Source: JALYGY01 sp963800975 | GTDB taxonomy: Bacteria; Actinomycetota; Rubrobacteria; Rubrobacterales; Rubrobacteraceae | Direction: 5' to 3' | NCBI GenBank assembly: GCA_963800975.1 | Contig: CAWDDB010000008.1 | Span: 372,001-436,000, forward strand | DNA length: 64,000 nt | Position numbers and translations under genes: made by a program | Notes under the pieces: generated by a model | What the model was told of the DNA's origin: nothing | Seen by the model: the letters and a program-made list of their open reading frames with translations, nothing else | Databases searched by the model: none | Part shown: positions 34,102 to 42,744 of the stretch, one piece after another | Layout: the number at the start of each line of letters is the position of its first letter | How positions within the stretch are numbered: the stretch's first letter is position 1

Positions 34102-35187
34102 TTGGGGTCAGTGCGAGGTTGGCCGTTGGTGGTCGTTGCGCTGTTCGCGACGTTGGTCGTGGGCTGTGGCCAAGCCCCTCCCGAGGAGGGCGGCTCGGGC
34201 ACGAGCGAGGAGACCACGGGGGCCGAGACGACGCAGCAGGAGGCGCTCTCGCCCGGTGAGGGCTCGCTCGTCATCTACTGCGGGCGCAGCGAGGAGCTGG
34301 TCGGGCCGCTGTTCGAGCAGTTCGAGGCGCAGAGCGGGATCGACGTCCAGGTAAGGTACGGGGACACCGCCGAGCTGGCCGCCACGATTCTGGAGGAAGG
34401 CGAGAACAGCCCCGCCGACCTCTTTTTCGCCCAGGATCCTGGCGCCCTGGGGGCGCTCACGGACGAGGGGAGGTTCACGCCTCTAGCGCAAGATATGCTC
34501 GACCGTGTACCGGCCCGCTTCCGGTCGGACGAGGGGGTTTGGGTCGGCACCTCCGGTCGGGCGCGGGTCGTCGCGTACAACACCGAGGAGCTGAGCGAGG
34601 CCGATCTGCCCGATTCCATCTTCGACTACACGGATCCAGAGTGGGAGGGCAGGATCGGCTGGGCGCCCACCAACGGTTCATTCCAGGCCTTCGTCACGGC
34701 GTTGCGGGTCCTGGAGGGGGACGAGGCGGCGCGTGAGTGGCTCGAGGGAATCCAGGCCAACGACCCGTTTGTCTACCCCGACAACCTCACGGCGGTGGAA
34801 GGCGTTGCCTCGGGCGAGGTAGACGTGGCGTTCGTAAACCACTACTACCTGTACCAGCTGATCGAGGAGCAGGGGGAGAGCTTCCCGGCGCGCAATTTCT
34901 ACCTCAAGAACGGGGACCCGGGCGCCCTCGTTCTGGCGGCCGGAGCCGGCATTCTCGATACGGCACAAAATCCCGAGGCGGCGCAGGCCTTCCTGGACTT
35001 CGCGCTCTCCGACGAGGCGCAGACGTACTTCGCCGACGAGACCTACGAGTACCCGCTGGTCGACGGCGTGGAGCCCTCCGAGGACATCCTACCCCTCTCG
35101 CAGATCCAGAGCCCAGACGTGGACCTGAGCAACCTCGACGACCTGCAAGGTACGTTGGAGATGTTGCAGGAGACAGGGGCGTTGTAG
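34102..35187 (+). CDS. Fe(III) ABC transporter substrate-binding lipoprotein (FbpA/FutA-like)
   Basis: A 361-residue binding protein. I place the start at the TTG at 34102, eight bases after AGGAGGG. The signal sequence then runs VRGWPLVVVALFATLVVGCG with a lipobox VVGC. A Thr/Glu-rich linker precedes the mature domain, which begins SLVIYCGRSEELVGPLFEQF, typical of iron-binding class II proteins. The tyrosine cluster FVNHYYLYQL supplies the expected Fe(III) ligands. It would capture ferric iron outside the membrane and deliver it to the downstream permease. Fur box and CRP-like site lie upstream. Confidence 0.9.
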   Translation: MGSVRGWPLVVVALFATLVVGCGQAPPEEGGSGTSEETTGAETTQQEALSPGEGSLVIYCGRSEELVGPLFEQFEAQSGIDVQVRYGDTAELAATILEEGENSPADLFFAQDPGALGALTDEGRFTPLAQDMLDRVPARFRSDEGVWVGTSGRARVVAYNTEELSEADLPDSIFDYTDPEWEGRIGWAPTNGSFQAFVTALRVLEGDEAAREWLEGIQANDPFVYPDNLTAVEGVASGEVDVAFVNHYYLYQLIEEQGESFPARNFYLKNGDPGALVLAAGAGILDTAQNPEAAQAFLDFALSDEAQTYFADETYEYPLVDGVEPSEDILPLSQIQSPDVDLSNLDDLQGTLEMLQETGAL

Positions 35188-35188
35188 G

Positions 35189-36805
35189 TTGGAGGGCTTG
35201 CCTGCCGGTCTTGCGGCGCGGGTGCGAAACGCGAGGGCGATCCCAAGCAGGAGGCCGCACGCCGTGGTGTGGGTGCCTGCGGCGCTGGTCGTCGCGGCGA
35301 TGCTGCTGCCGCTGGCCTACCTCGTCGTCCGCGCAGGAGAAGACGGCTGGTCCGGAATAGTCGAGGTCGTGGCGGACGCGGAGACCCTTGGGGTGCTCGT
35401 GCGCAGCGTGCTGCTCGCGGCGATCGTCACGGGGGCCTCGGTGGTTATCGCCGTGCCGCTCGCCTGGCTGACGGCCCGAACAGACCTGCCGGGAAGGCGA
35501 GCCTGGGCCGTGCTCGCAGCGCTGCCGCTGGTCATTCCGTCTTACGTCGGCGGGTTCGTGCTGGTCGCCGCGCTCGGCCCCAGGGGGATGCTGCAGGGCG
35601 CTCTCGAGCCGCTCGGGGTGGAGCGTCTGCCGGAGATCTACGGCCTCCCCGGCGCCGCCCTCGCCCTGACGCTCTTCAGCTACCCCTACGTGTTCCTGAC
35701 CGTGAGGGGCGCCCTGAGAAACATGGATCCCGCGCTGGAAGAGGCCGCGCGCAGCCTCGGAAGCGGGACCTGGACCACGTTCTTCAGGGTGACTTTGCCG
35801 CGGATGCGCCCGGCGATCGTGGCGGGGTCGCTTCTCGTCGCGCTCTACGCCCTCAGCGACTTCGGCGCGGTCTCGCTGCTGCAATACGACTCGTTCTCGC
35901 GCGAAATCTACATCCAGTACCGGTCGGCATTCGACCGCACACCGGCCGCGATCCTCGGCCTGATGCTTGTCGCGCTCACGGCCACGATCCTGATCATCGA
36001 GGGCCGCACGCGCGGGAGGGCCCGCTACGACCCCAGCTCTGTGGTCCGGTCCAACGCGCTCGTCGAGCTGGGACGGTGGAGGTGGCCGGCGCTGCTACTT
36101 TGCTGCGCGGTCGTGGCCCTGGCGCTCGCGGCGCCTGTGGGCGTCCTGGCATTCTGGCTGGTGCGTGGCCTCGCCGAGGGCGAGGCGCTTAGGCCGCTGT
36201 GGACCGCGGCGTGGAGCTCGGTCTACGTCTCGATTCTGGCGGCGGGTGTGACCGCGGTCGCGGCCGTACCGGTGGCCGTGCTTGCGGTGCGCTTCCCGGG
36301 AAGAATCTCCAGGCTGGTCGAGAGGACGGCGTACCTGGGTTACGCGCTGCCCGGGATCGTCCTCGCTCTCTCGCTCGTCTTCTTCGGCGCCAACTACGCG
36401 TCCTGGGCTTACCAGACGCTCGGAATGCTCGTGTTCGCCTACGCCGTGCACTTTCTGCCGCAGGCCGTGGGCGCCACCAGGGCGGCCGTGCTCCAGGTTA
36501 GCCCGAGCCTCGAGGAGGCCGCTCGCGGCCTGGGTCGTGGCCCGGCAGGGGTTCTGGCATCCGTCACAGCGCCGCTCGCCGCCTCCGGTATCCTGGCCGG
36601 AGCGGCGCTGGTATTCTTGACCACGATGAAGGAGCTACCGGCAACGCTTCTCCTCAGCCCTACCGGCTTCGAGACGCTGGCAACGCGCGTCTGGGGCGCG
36701 ACGACCGATGCCTTCTTCGCGCGCGCGGCGGCTCCCGCCCTGCTCTTGATCCTTATCTCCGCCATACCGATGTACCTGCTGGTCATCAGGGATCAGGCCA
36801 AGTGA
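35189..36805 (+). CDS. Fe(III) ABC transporter permease, fused two-domain (FbpB-like)
   Basis: A 538-residue permease with about 12 membrane helices in two halves. Each half ends in an EAA loop that contacts the ATPase: LEEAARSLGSGTWTTFF (about residues 184-200) and LEEAARGLGRGPAGVLA (about 443-459). The fused form is usual for FbpB/FutB iron permeases. The TTG at 35189 is one base after the stop of the binding-protein gene; ribosome-binding sequence is poor, so the start could be a few codons later. Its end overlaps the ATPase gene by four bases. Confidence 0.91.
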   Translation: MEGLPAGLAARVRNARAIPSRRPHAVVWVPAALVVAAMLLPLAYLVVRAGEDGWSGIVEVVADAETLGVLVRSVLLAAIVTGASVVIAVPLAWLTARTDLPGRRAWAVLAALPLVIPSYVGGFVLVAALGPRGMLQGALEPLGVERLPEIYGLPGAALALTLFSYPYVFLTVRGALRNMDPALEEAARSLGSGTWTTFFRVTLPRMRPAIVAGSLLVALYALSDFGAVSLLQYDSFSREIYIQYRSAFDRTPAAILGLMLVALTATILIIEGRTRGRARYDPSSVVRSNALVELGRWRWPALLLCCAVVALALAAPVGVLAFWLVRGLAEGEALRPLWTAAWSSVYVSILAAGVTAVAAVPVAVLAVRFPGRISRLVERTAYLGYALPGIVLALSLVFFGANYASWAYQTLGMLVFAYAVHFLPQAVGATRAAVLQVSPSLEEAARGLGRGPAGVLASVTAPLAASGILAGAALVFLTTMKELPATLLLSPTGFETLATRVWGATTDAFFARAAAPALLLILISAIPMYLLVIRDQAK

Positions 36806-37830
36806 ATGGCGAGATAATGGTGCGCCTCTCGGGCGTGAGCCGGAGCTACGGCCCGGTAAGGGCGGTGCACGACATGAACCTATCCGTTCGGCGGGGCGAG
36901 ATACTCGCCCTGCTCGGACCCTCCGGGTGCGGAAAGACCACCACACTGCGCCTGATCGCGGGCTTCGAGTCCCCCGGGCGCGGCTCGGTCGAGGTCGGCG
37001 AGAGGACGGTCGCCGCGCGCGGCGTCAACGTGCCGCCGGAGAAGCGGCGGGTCGGCATGGTCTTTCAGGAGTACGCTCTTTTTCCGCACCTCAGCGTAGA
37101 GCAGAACTTGGCGTACGGGCTCGCGAACGGCAAGGCGCGCAAGGGACGCATCGAAGAGGTGCTCGCCCTGACCCACCTCGAAGGGCTCGGGCGACGGATG
37201 CCGCACGAGCTCTCAGGCGGCCAGCAGCAGCGGGTCGCGCTGGCCAGGGCGCTCGCGCCGGAGCCGGCCGTCGTTCTGCTCGACGAGCCTTTCTCCAACC
37301 TGGACGCCACGCTGAGGGTCCGCGTCCGCTCGGAGATGCGCGAGATCCTGCGCGACGCAGAGGCAACGGCCGTCTTCGTCACGCACGATCAGGAGGAGGC
37401 GCTCAGCCTGGCCGACCAGGTAGCCGTGATGATGCGGGGAGCTGTGCTCCAGGTTGCTCCGCCCGAGGAGCTCTACCACCGACCCGCGACGCGCGAGGTC
37501 GCCGGCTTCGTGGGCGACGCAAACTTCCTACCCGGCACGGCCGAGGACGGGCAGGTTCGCTGCGAGCTCGGAACGATCCCCGTGGTCGGGGACGGTGAGG
37601 GCGAGGTAGAGATCATGATCCGCCCCGAGGCACTCGTGCTAAGAGCACTGCCGGACGGCAAGGCCAGGGTGGAGGATCGGGAGTTCTACGGCCACGACCA
37701 GCTCTTGAAGCTGCGTCTGGACTCCGGAGGCGAGCTGCGGGCGCGGCTCGTCGGCGGGCCAGGATTCGCCCTCGGAGAGCGCGTGGCTGTCGACGTGTGG
37801 GGATCGGCCGCCGTCTTCCCCAGGGCATAG
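36802..37830 (+). CDS. Fe(III) ABC transporter ATPase (FbpC-like)
   Basis: A 342-residue ABC ATPase with all motifs: Walker A LLGPSGCGKTTTL (about residues 38-50), Q-loop VFQEYALFPH, signature LSGGQQQRVALARAL (137-151), Walker B VVLLDEPFSNLD (158-169) and the switch His in VFVTHDQEEAL. The C-terminal 100 residues form the TOBE/regulatory region seen in iron and sugar importers (IMIRPEALVLRAL). GTG start at 36802 overlaps the permease stop, so the operon is tightly coupled. An ATG five codons later is an alternative start. Confidence 0.93.
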   Translation: MNGEIMVRLSGVSRSYGPVRAVHDMNLSVRRGEILALLGPSGCGKTTTLRLIAGFESPGRGSVEVGERTVAARGVNVPPEKRRVGMVFQEYALFPHLSVEQNLAYGLANGKARKGRIEEVLALTHLEGLGRRMPHELSGGQQQRVALARALAPEPAVVLLDEPFSNLDATLRVRVRSEMREILRDAEATAVFVTHDQEEALSLADQVAVMMRGAVLQVAPPEELYHRPATREVAGFVGDANFLPGTAEDGQVRCELGTIPVVGDGEGEVEIMIRPEALVLRALPDGKARVEDREFYGHDQLLKLRLDSGGELRARLVGGPGFALGERVAVDVWGSAAVFPRA

Positions 37831-37843
37831 GGCAGCATTCCGG

Positions 37844-37876
37844 GCCGTTCGCGATGCGTGACAGGCGGCGAACGGC
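37844..37876 (+). terminator. Terminator hairpin after the iron ABC operon
   Basis: A nine-base-pair stem (GCCGTTCGC/GCGAACGGC) with a 15-base loop lies 14 bases after the ATPase stop codon. There is no T-run, but position between two transcription units fits. Confidence 0.4.
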
Positions 37877-37924
37877 GCGCCGACATACAATTAGCCTGGG
37901 GTAATCGTCATCTCAGGAGGAAGC

Positions 37925-38683
37925 GTGAACGTATTCGGCATCGACGTTGGAGGGTCGGGGATAAAGGGCGCGCCGGTGGACACGGCGACGGGCGAGCTGG
38001 TGGACGAGAGGGTACGCATCAAGACGCCAAGCCCCTCCACGCCCGAGGCGATAGTCGCGACCGCCGCCGAGGTGGTTCGAAGGTCGGACTGGGAGGGCCC
38101 TGTTGGGTGCGGTTTTCCGGCGGTGGTCAAGAACGGGGTGGTGCGCACCGCGGCGAACATCGACGACGCGGCGATCGGCTTCGACCTGGGGCAAGCGCTC
38201 GAGAAAGAGATCCAGGGCTCCGTCGTCGTGATAAACGACGCCGACGCGGCGGGCCTGGCCGAGATGCGCTGGGGCGCCGGACGGGAGTGCGACGGGGTGG
38301 TGCTGATGCTCACGCTCGGCACGGGCATCGGATCCTCCGTCTTCGTCGGCGGCAGGCTCCTTCCGAACACCGAGTTCGGGCACATCGAGGTCAGGGGCAA
38401 AGAGGGCGAGCACCGCGCGGCCGACAGCGCCCGCAAGCGCGACGACCTCAGCTGGAAGCAATACGCGAAGCGCCTGGATGAGTACCTCCACAAGATAGAA
38501 AACCTGATCTGGCCAGACCTGATCGTGATCGGGGGCGGCATATCCAAGAAGTCCGAGAAGTTCTTCGGGCACCTCACGGCGCGCACCGAGATCGTCGCCG
38601 CGGAGATGCTTAACGAGGCCGGAATCGCCGGTGCTGCCCTCGCCGGCCTCCCCGACAGGTCCGCGGTAAAGGCGGCCGAGTAG
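37925..38683 (+). CDS. ppgK: Polyphosphate glucokinase
   Basis: A 252-residue ROK-family kinase that phosphorylates glucose with polyphosphate (and often ATP). MNVFGIDVGGSGIKGAPVD is the phosphate-binding start, VVINDADAAGLAEMRWG carries the catalytic Asp, VLMLTLGTGIGSSVFVGGRL is the second phosphate loop, and NTEFGHIEVRGKEGEHRAAD with SWKQYAKRLDEYL is diagnostic of actinobacterial PpgK. GTG start at 37925 with AGGAGGAAGC directly upstream. Polyphosphate-dependent glycolytic entry is characteristic of actinobacteria. Confidence 0.94.
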   Translation: MNVFGIDVGGSGIKGAPVDTATGELVDERVRIKTPSPSTPEAIVATAAEVVRRSDWEGPVGCGFPAVVKNGVVRTAANIDDAAIGFDLGQALEKEIQGSVVVINDADAAGLAEMRWGAGRECDGVVLMLTLGTGIGSSVFVGGRLLPNTEFGHIEVRGKEGEHRAADSARKRDDLSWKQYAKRLDEYLHKIENLIWPDLIVIGGGISKKSEKFFGHLTARTEIVAAEMLNEAGIAGAALAGLPDRSAVKAAE

Positions 38684-38691
38684 CGCAGCCT

Positions 38692-38713
38692 CCGCCCGAG
38701 CCCGATCGGGCGG
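38692..38713. terminator. Hairpin between convergent ppgK and SnoaL-like genes
   Basis: An eight-base-pair stem (CCGCCCGA/TCGGGCGG) with a six-base loop fills the 31-bp gap between the two stop codons. It could end both transcripts. Confidence 0.5.
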
Positions 38714-38714
38714 G

Positions 38715-39125
38715 TCAGTCCACAGCGCCCATCTGCTTGAGCAACGAGACGCCGTCCCACTCGCCCCAGCGCCCGGCGATGAGGCCGTCTTCGATCCAGA
38801 GGACCTCGATGCCGGCGAACCCGATGCGCCTGCCGGTAGGAGCGACCCCCATGAATGGTCCCAGGTGCGTCCCCATGGCTGTCCAGAGCACGGCCACCTT
38901 GTTGGCTTCCGCGTCGATCACCATGTCCTCCGTAGTCGCGCGAAAGTCCGGGAACGCCGCGAACAACTCGGCGACTACCGCCTTGTACGGCTCGGGGCCA
39001 AGCCGGTCGGGCAGACTGCGGTCCCTGTAATCTGGAGCGTGCAGGTCGTCGATGGCGTCGAGGTCCTGGTCCCTCCAGACGTCCCGCATCCATCGCTCGG
39101 CGATCTCTCTCAGGTACGCAGACAA
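38715..39125 (-). CDS. SnoaL-like/NTF2-fold protein (ester cyclase type)
   Basis: A protein of about 136 residues with the SnoaL-like pattern: RWMRDVWRDQDLDAIDDLHA at the start, then FPDFRATTEDMVIDANK-like strands, GTHLGPFMGVAPTGR and the ending IAGRWGEWDGVSLLKQMGAV. Members bind small hydrophobic ligands or cyclise polyketide-like esters; many are of unknown role. The TTG at 39125 is three bases after the folE stop. The same frame is open far upstream through folE, but that is an overlapping shadow. Last gene of a HAD-folE-SnoaL unit. Confidence 0.75.
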   Translation of the reverse strand: MSAYLREIAERWMRDVWRDQDLDAIDDLHAPDYRDRSLPDRLGPEPYKAVVAELFAAFPDFRATTEDMVIDAEANKVAVLWTAMGTHLGPFMGVAPTGRRIGFAGIEVLWIEDGLIAGRWGEWDGVSLLKQMGAVD

Positions 39126-39127
39126 AT

Positions 39128-39724
39128 CTAGCGCGCGGAGCCGCGCGAGATCATGGCTATCGTCTCGGACCGCAGCGCCTCGTCGGACTCGTAGACGCCC
39201 CGCACGGCCGAGGTGACGGTTATGCTGCCCGGCTTCTGGATCCCCCGGATCGTCATGCACGTGTGGTCGGCCTCGACGATAACGATGGAGCCGCGCGAAC
39301 CCAGGCTCTCGTAGAGCGCGTCGGCGATCTGGGCCGTGAGCCGCTCCTGCAGCTGGGGGCGGCGGGCGTAGCCGTCGACAAGGCGCGCAAGCTTGCTCAG
39401 GCCGACGACCCTTCCGTCGGGCGCGTACCCCAGATGAGCCTTGCCTATGAAGGGCATGAGGTGGTGTTCGCAGATGCTCGCCAGTGGTATGTCGCGAACC
39501 AGGACCGTGTCGCGAGCCGATTCCATGAATCCCACCTCGAGCTGCACGGTGGGATCCTCTCCCAGGCCCGCGAAAAGGTAGGCGTAGGCTTCGGCGACGC
39601 GCTCGGGCGTACCGAGCACACCCTCCCGGTCCGGGTCCTCGCCGATGCCGATGAGGATCTCGCGCACAGCCCCCTCGATCCGCCCGACGTCTACCTGGTG
39701 CTTCTGCGGCCTTCGACCAGGCAT
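39128..39724 (-). CDS. folE: GTP cyclohydrolase I
   Basis: A 198-residue enzyme making 7,8-dihydroneopterin triphosphate from GTP, first step of folate and tetrahydrobiopterin synthesis. The zinc ligands C85, H88 and C156 are present (SICEHHLMPFIGKAHLGY and VEADHTCMTIRGIQKPG), so it is the zinc-dependent type IA. VVGLSKLARLVDGYARRPQL is the conserved substrate region. The ATG at 39724 lies three bases after the HAD stop. No other folate genes are in the window. Confidence 0.95.
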   Translation of the reverse strand: MPGRRPQKHQVDVGRIEGAVREILIGIGEDPDREGVLGTPERVAEAYAYLFAGLGEDPTVQLEVGFMESARDTVLVRDIPLASICEHHLMPFIGKAHLGYAPDGRVVGLSKLARLVDGYARRPQLQERLTAQIADALYESLGSRGSIVIVEADHTCMTIRGIQKPGSITVTSAVRGVYESDEALRSETIAMISRGSAR

Positions 39725-39727
39725 CGT

Positions 39728-40411
39728 TCAGTCCCTCAGCAAGTCGGGCAGCAGTCTGAGGTCGGATACGACGAATGTCGCGCCCCGCGCCTCCAGGTTG
39801 CCCCAACGATCCACGATCACGACGTCCATGCCAGCTCCCTGCGCCCCCTCGAGGTCGGTATCCAGGTCGTTCCCCACGTGTATCGCGCGTTCCCTGTCGA
39901 CCTCGGCAAGCTCGAGCGCCTCCTCGAATAGCTTCCTGTCGGGTTTCTCGACGCCCGATACCGCCGAGACTACGATTCCGTCGAAGTAGCGCATCCAATC
40001 CAGGCCGTCGAGTACCTCGACCAGCTCCACGTCCCAGTTCGAGAGGACGTACATCCCCACCCCGGTCTCACTAAGTTCGCGCAACACGGCTTCGGACTCG
40101 GGGTACGGGTTGAATGAGATGGTGCGTTCCGCCACCCGCTCGAGAACCTCGTCCGGGGCAGTTATTCCGAGCTCGCTCGCGGTCATCTGCACGTTGCGGC
40201 GCTTGAAGCCGGCGAGATCATCGGGCGTGCGGTACGCGACGTTTTCCTTGATGTGCCGCCGCAGCCCGGCCCAGACCGGACCCGACGCACGGTCGACCGT
40301 CACGGCCCCGTTGGTCGCGTATGAAGAGAGCTGCTCGACGTAGCCTTCGACGTCGAGATCGACCCACAGAAGGGTGCCGTCCACGTCCAGGAAGACCGCG
40401 TCGTATCGCAA
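39728..40411 (-). CDS. HAD-superfamily hydrolase
   Basis: A 227-residue HAD phosphatase with a helical C1 cap. Motif I DAVFLDVDGTLLWVD, motif II YVLSNWD, motif III in VEKPDRKLFEEAL, and motif IV IHVGNDLDTDLEGAQGAG. The Ser-Asn-Trp-Asp motif II resembles the HDHD3/2-haloacid-dehalogenase-like group. Substrate unknown; in an operon with folE, removal of phosphate from a pterin intermediate is a possibility. TTG start at 40411 with GGAGGAC five bases upstream. Confidence 0.86.
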   Translation of the reverse strand: MRYDAVFLDVDGTLLWVDLDVEGYVEQLSSYATNGAVTVDRASGPVWAGLRRHIKENVAYRTPDDLAGFKRRNVQMTASELGITAPDEVLERVAERTISFNPYPESEAVLRELSETGVGMYVLSNWDVELVEVLDGLDWMRYFDGIVVSAVSGVEKPDRKLFEEALELAEVDRERAIHVGNDLDTDLEGAQGAGMDVVIVDRWGNLEARGATFVVSDLRLLPDLLRD

Positions 40412-40551
40412 CTAGACCGTCCTCCGGCCGCGCTTCCGCAGGGGCCCCAGTTTGGTCTTGCTACCATACGCTTTCGCCACCGCAAGCGCCCCTCTTCTTA
40501 CCGAAATGCTACGGTCGTCCAGTATAGCCCGGTCGTGCGTCGACACCCCTA

Positions 40552-40773
40552 TCAGAGCAGTTCGGTGTCGAAACCATGCTGCGCGGCGAGCCGCTGCATG
40601 GCGTTGTCTACTGCGTCGGCGGACCGATCGGGGACGTAGAAGTAGGCGGTTTGCGGGTAGGTGTTCTCGTCTGGCTCGGAACGCACGTGCTCGTAGGGAA
40701 CGTCCAGCCAGTCCAGGGCGTCCCTGACGCCCTCGAGCGCCGCCTCGTTCCTGACGTTTGCGACCCGCAGCAT
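40552..40773 (-). CDS. Small conserved-looking protein, unknown function
   Basis: A 73-residue protein beginning MLRVANVRNEAALEGVRDAL and ending QRLAAQHGFDTELL, with an alternating strand-helix pattern suggesting a small ferredoxin-like fold. The start at 40773 has GGGAGAG three bases upstream; a further in-frame start at 40788 lacks this. It follows the M29 aminopeptidase by 24 bases and is probably in the same transcript. I do not recognise a family. The 140-bp gap on its downstream side, before the HAD gene, holds nothing I can name. Confidence 0.55.
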   Translation of the reverse strand: MLRVANVRNEAALEGVRDALDWLDVPYEHVRSEPDENTYPQTAYFYVPDRSADAVDNAMQRLAAQHGFDTELL

Positions 40774-40797
40774 CGTCTCTCCCTGCACGATGCGCCC

Positions 40798-41901
40798 TCA
40801 GGCCGCGAAGTCGTAATCGGGGAATGTTCCGTCCTTCTGGACGAGGTCCCCGTCGGCGTAGAGCTCGCCGCCGTCCCGGAGGTCGCAGATCAGGTCCCAG
40901 TGCACGCTCGAGTCGTTCGTGCCGCCGGTCTTCTCGTACGAGCGCCCGATCGCCAGGTGCACCGTCCCACCGAGCTTTTCGTCGAAGAGTATGTTCCTGG
41001 TCGACCGCGGGATGCCGAAGTTGGTGCCTATTCCGAGCTCCCCGAGGTAGCGTGCCCCCTCGTCGGCGTCCAGCATCGACCGCAGGTACTCCTCGCCCTT
41101 CTCGGCGCTCGCCTCCACGACGCGTCCCGCCTCGAACCGGAAGCGGACGTCCGAGACCTCGCGTCCCCCGACCGCGACCGGGATGCCGAAGTAGATCTCA
41201 CCGTTCGCCGAGTCCTCGATCGGCCCGGTGAATACCTCCCCGCACGGCATGTTGTGCTTACCGTCGCCGTTCAGGAACTTGCGGCCCTCGACGGATAGCG
41301 TCAGATCCGTCTGCGGCCCCACAATGCGTAGCTCGTTAGCCTGCTCCAGACGCTCTATGAGCCGGCCCTGCTCCCGAGCCTTCTCCCGCCAGAAGCGCAC
41401 AGGGTCGTCCTCGTTCAACGCCATCGCCTCGAAGACGAAGTCCTCGTACTCCTCGAGCCCCATCTCGGACTCCTGGGCCAGCGCCTGCGTCGGAAAGAGC
41501 GTCAGGGCCCAGCGATCCTTCTGCAATACCAGGTCCTGGATCTCCTTGTCCCTCTTGCCCAGCGCCTGCTGCTTTCCGGGATCTACCTGAGCCAGCGCTT
41601 TGGTATTATGCGGTGCCATTATGGAGATGACGGCGTCTACGCTCTCGAAGATGGCGCGCACGGCGGGCGGGGTCTTGGCGTAGTGGATCTCCTCGGCGTG
41701 CTCGAAAAACAGTTCCTGCAGCCCCGGAAGCGACACCTGGGTGATGGGGATTGAGCCGACGTCGAGCAAGCGCGCGTAGACGGCTTTGATCAGGGGCTCG
41801 GCCGGCGCGCCGCCCGAGAGCAAGACCTGCTCCCCTTCGGAAGCCTCGACCGAGTAGTCGACCAGGACCCTTGCCAGCTTCTCCAACCGCGCGTCTCTCA
41901 T
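40798..41901 (-). CDS. M29-family aminopeptidase (AmpS/PepS)
   Basis: A 367-residue metallo-aminopeptidase. The N-terminal domain runs RLEKLARVLVDYSVEASEGE; the metal and active-site residues lie in NMPCGEVFTGPIEDSANG (Glu), EYLRSMLDADEGARYLGELG (Glu), GTVHLAIGRSYEKTGG (His and Tyr) and SSVHWDLICDL with DGDLVQKDG (His, Asp). All family ligands are present, so it should be active as a cytosolic broad-specificity aminopeptidase. ATG at 41901 with GGAGGAG nine bases upstream. Confidence 0.92.
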   Translation of the reverse strand: MRDARLEKLARVLVDYSVEASEGEQVLLSGGAPAEPLIKAVYARLLDVGSIPITQVSLPGLQELFFEHAEEIHYAKTPPAVRAIFESVDAVISIMAPHNTKALAQVDPGKQQALGKRDKEIQDLVLQKDRWALTLFPTQALAQESEMGLEEYEDFVFEAMALNEDDPVRFWREKAREQGRLIERLEQANELRIVGPQTDLTLSVEGRKFLNGDGKHNMPCGEVFTGPIEDSANGEIYFGIPVAVGGREVSDVRFRFEAGRVVEASAEKGEEYLRSMLDADEGARYLGELGIGTNFGIPRSTRNILFDEKLGGTVHLAIGRSYEKTGGTNDSSVHWDLICDLRDGGELYADGDLVQKDGTFPDYDFAA

Positions 41902-41969
41902 AAATCGTGCTCCTCCGGATGAGATTCAAACCAAGAGCTTACCACCTGTTCTTGGCCCCCTCGCGCGTC

Positions 41970-42744
41970 CTAGGCCAGCGCTGTGCGGGTGAACTCCAAC
42001 GCGGCGTGCATTCGTTCCAGTATGGTCGCTGGATCCGGCGCCCCAAGGCGCCAAGGCTTGAGCTCCAGACACACGGCGCCGGAATAGTCGCCCTCGGACA
42101 GGGCCGCGAGAAATGGCCTGAGGGGGAGCCGGCCCTTGCCCGGCAGACGGTGCTGGTCGCCTCCGGTCAGGTCGGAGTCGGAGAGGTGGACGTGGCCGAG
42201 CTGTTGGGCGAGGGTCGCGTGGGCGTGCATAAGGTCCACCCTGCTCGCCCCGACGTGGCTCGTGTCGAGGGTCACCGCTCCCAGACCCAGGAGGTGCTCG
42301 GGCAGGTAGCAGCTACGGTAGCGTCCCACGCTGAAGAGCCGACGTGCCTCGCCGCGCGGCATGTTCTCTACCGCAACGGTGATCGCCCGCCCTACGGGCC
42401 TCACGCAACGGGCCCGCAGCCCAACGCTGCAGCGGCCTTCCAGGCGGCGGGGGATGCGCCACGACGACCTTCGCCCCGACGGAGCGGGCCAGACGGCCCG
42501 ACCGCACGAGCGTCTCCTCGGGCGGGAGGTTCCAGGCGCCGCGCCGCAGCGGCGGGTGGAGGGCAACGATCGGCAAGTCGTGGCGCTCCCGCAGGTGGTC
42601 GAGGTAGGCGCGCTGGTGGGTATCCCAGCGCTCGTCCATCATGACCTCCACACCATCGAACCCGACCTCGGCCGCCCAGGAGTAGATCCGGGCCAGGCCG
42701 AACGGGTACAGGGAGCCCGTACTGAAGACGACGGGTAAGCTCAT
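41970..42744 (-). pseudogene. Sugar-phosphate isomerase/epimerase (AP endonuclease 2-like TIM barrel), frameshifted
   Basis: The first part (from ATG 42744) reads LPVVFSTGSLYPFGLARIYS, then VGFDGVEVMMDERWDTHQ and VGAKVVVAHPP in one frame. The second part reads ITVAVENMPRGEARRLFSVG, then LDTSHVGASRVDLMHAHATL and HVHLSDS to the stop at 41970 in another. Together they form one xylose-isomerase-like TIM-barrel protein of about 257 residues, with metal ligands in VENM and LDTSH. The join is near 42400, beside a run of G/C. One base lost or gained would explain it; a sequencing error is as likely as a true mutation. It overlaps the DUF72 gene by four bases, as in an intact operon. Confidence 0.75.

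Noticed and set aside
39126..39998. Upstream extension of the SnoaL-like frame over folE and the HAD gene
   Set aside because: The extension overlaps two strongly supported genes in another frame and is Gly/Arg-rich. The SnoaL-like protein starts near 39125.
40552..40773. Toxin-antitoxin partner gene
   Set aside because: Small size suggested this, but it follows an aminopeptidase, has no toxin or antitoxin motif and no small partner gene.
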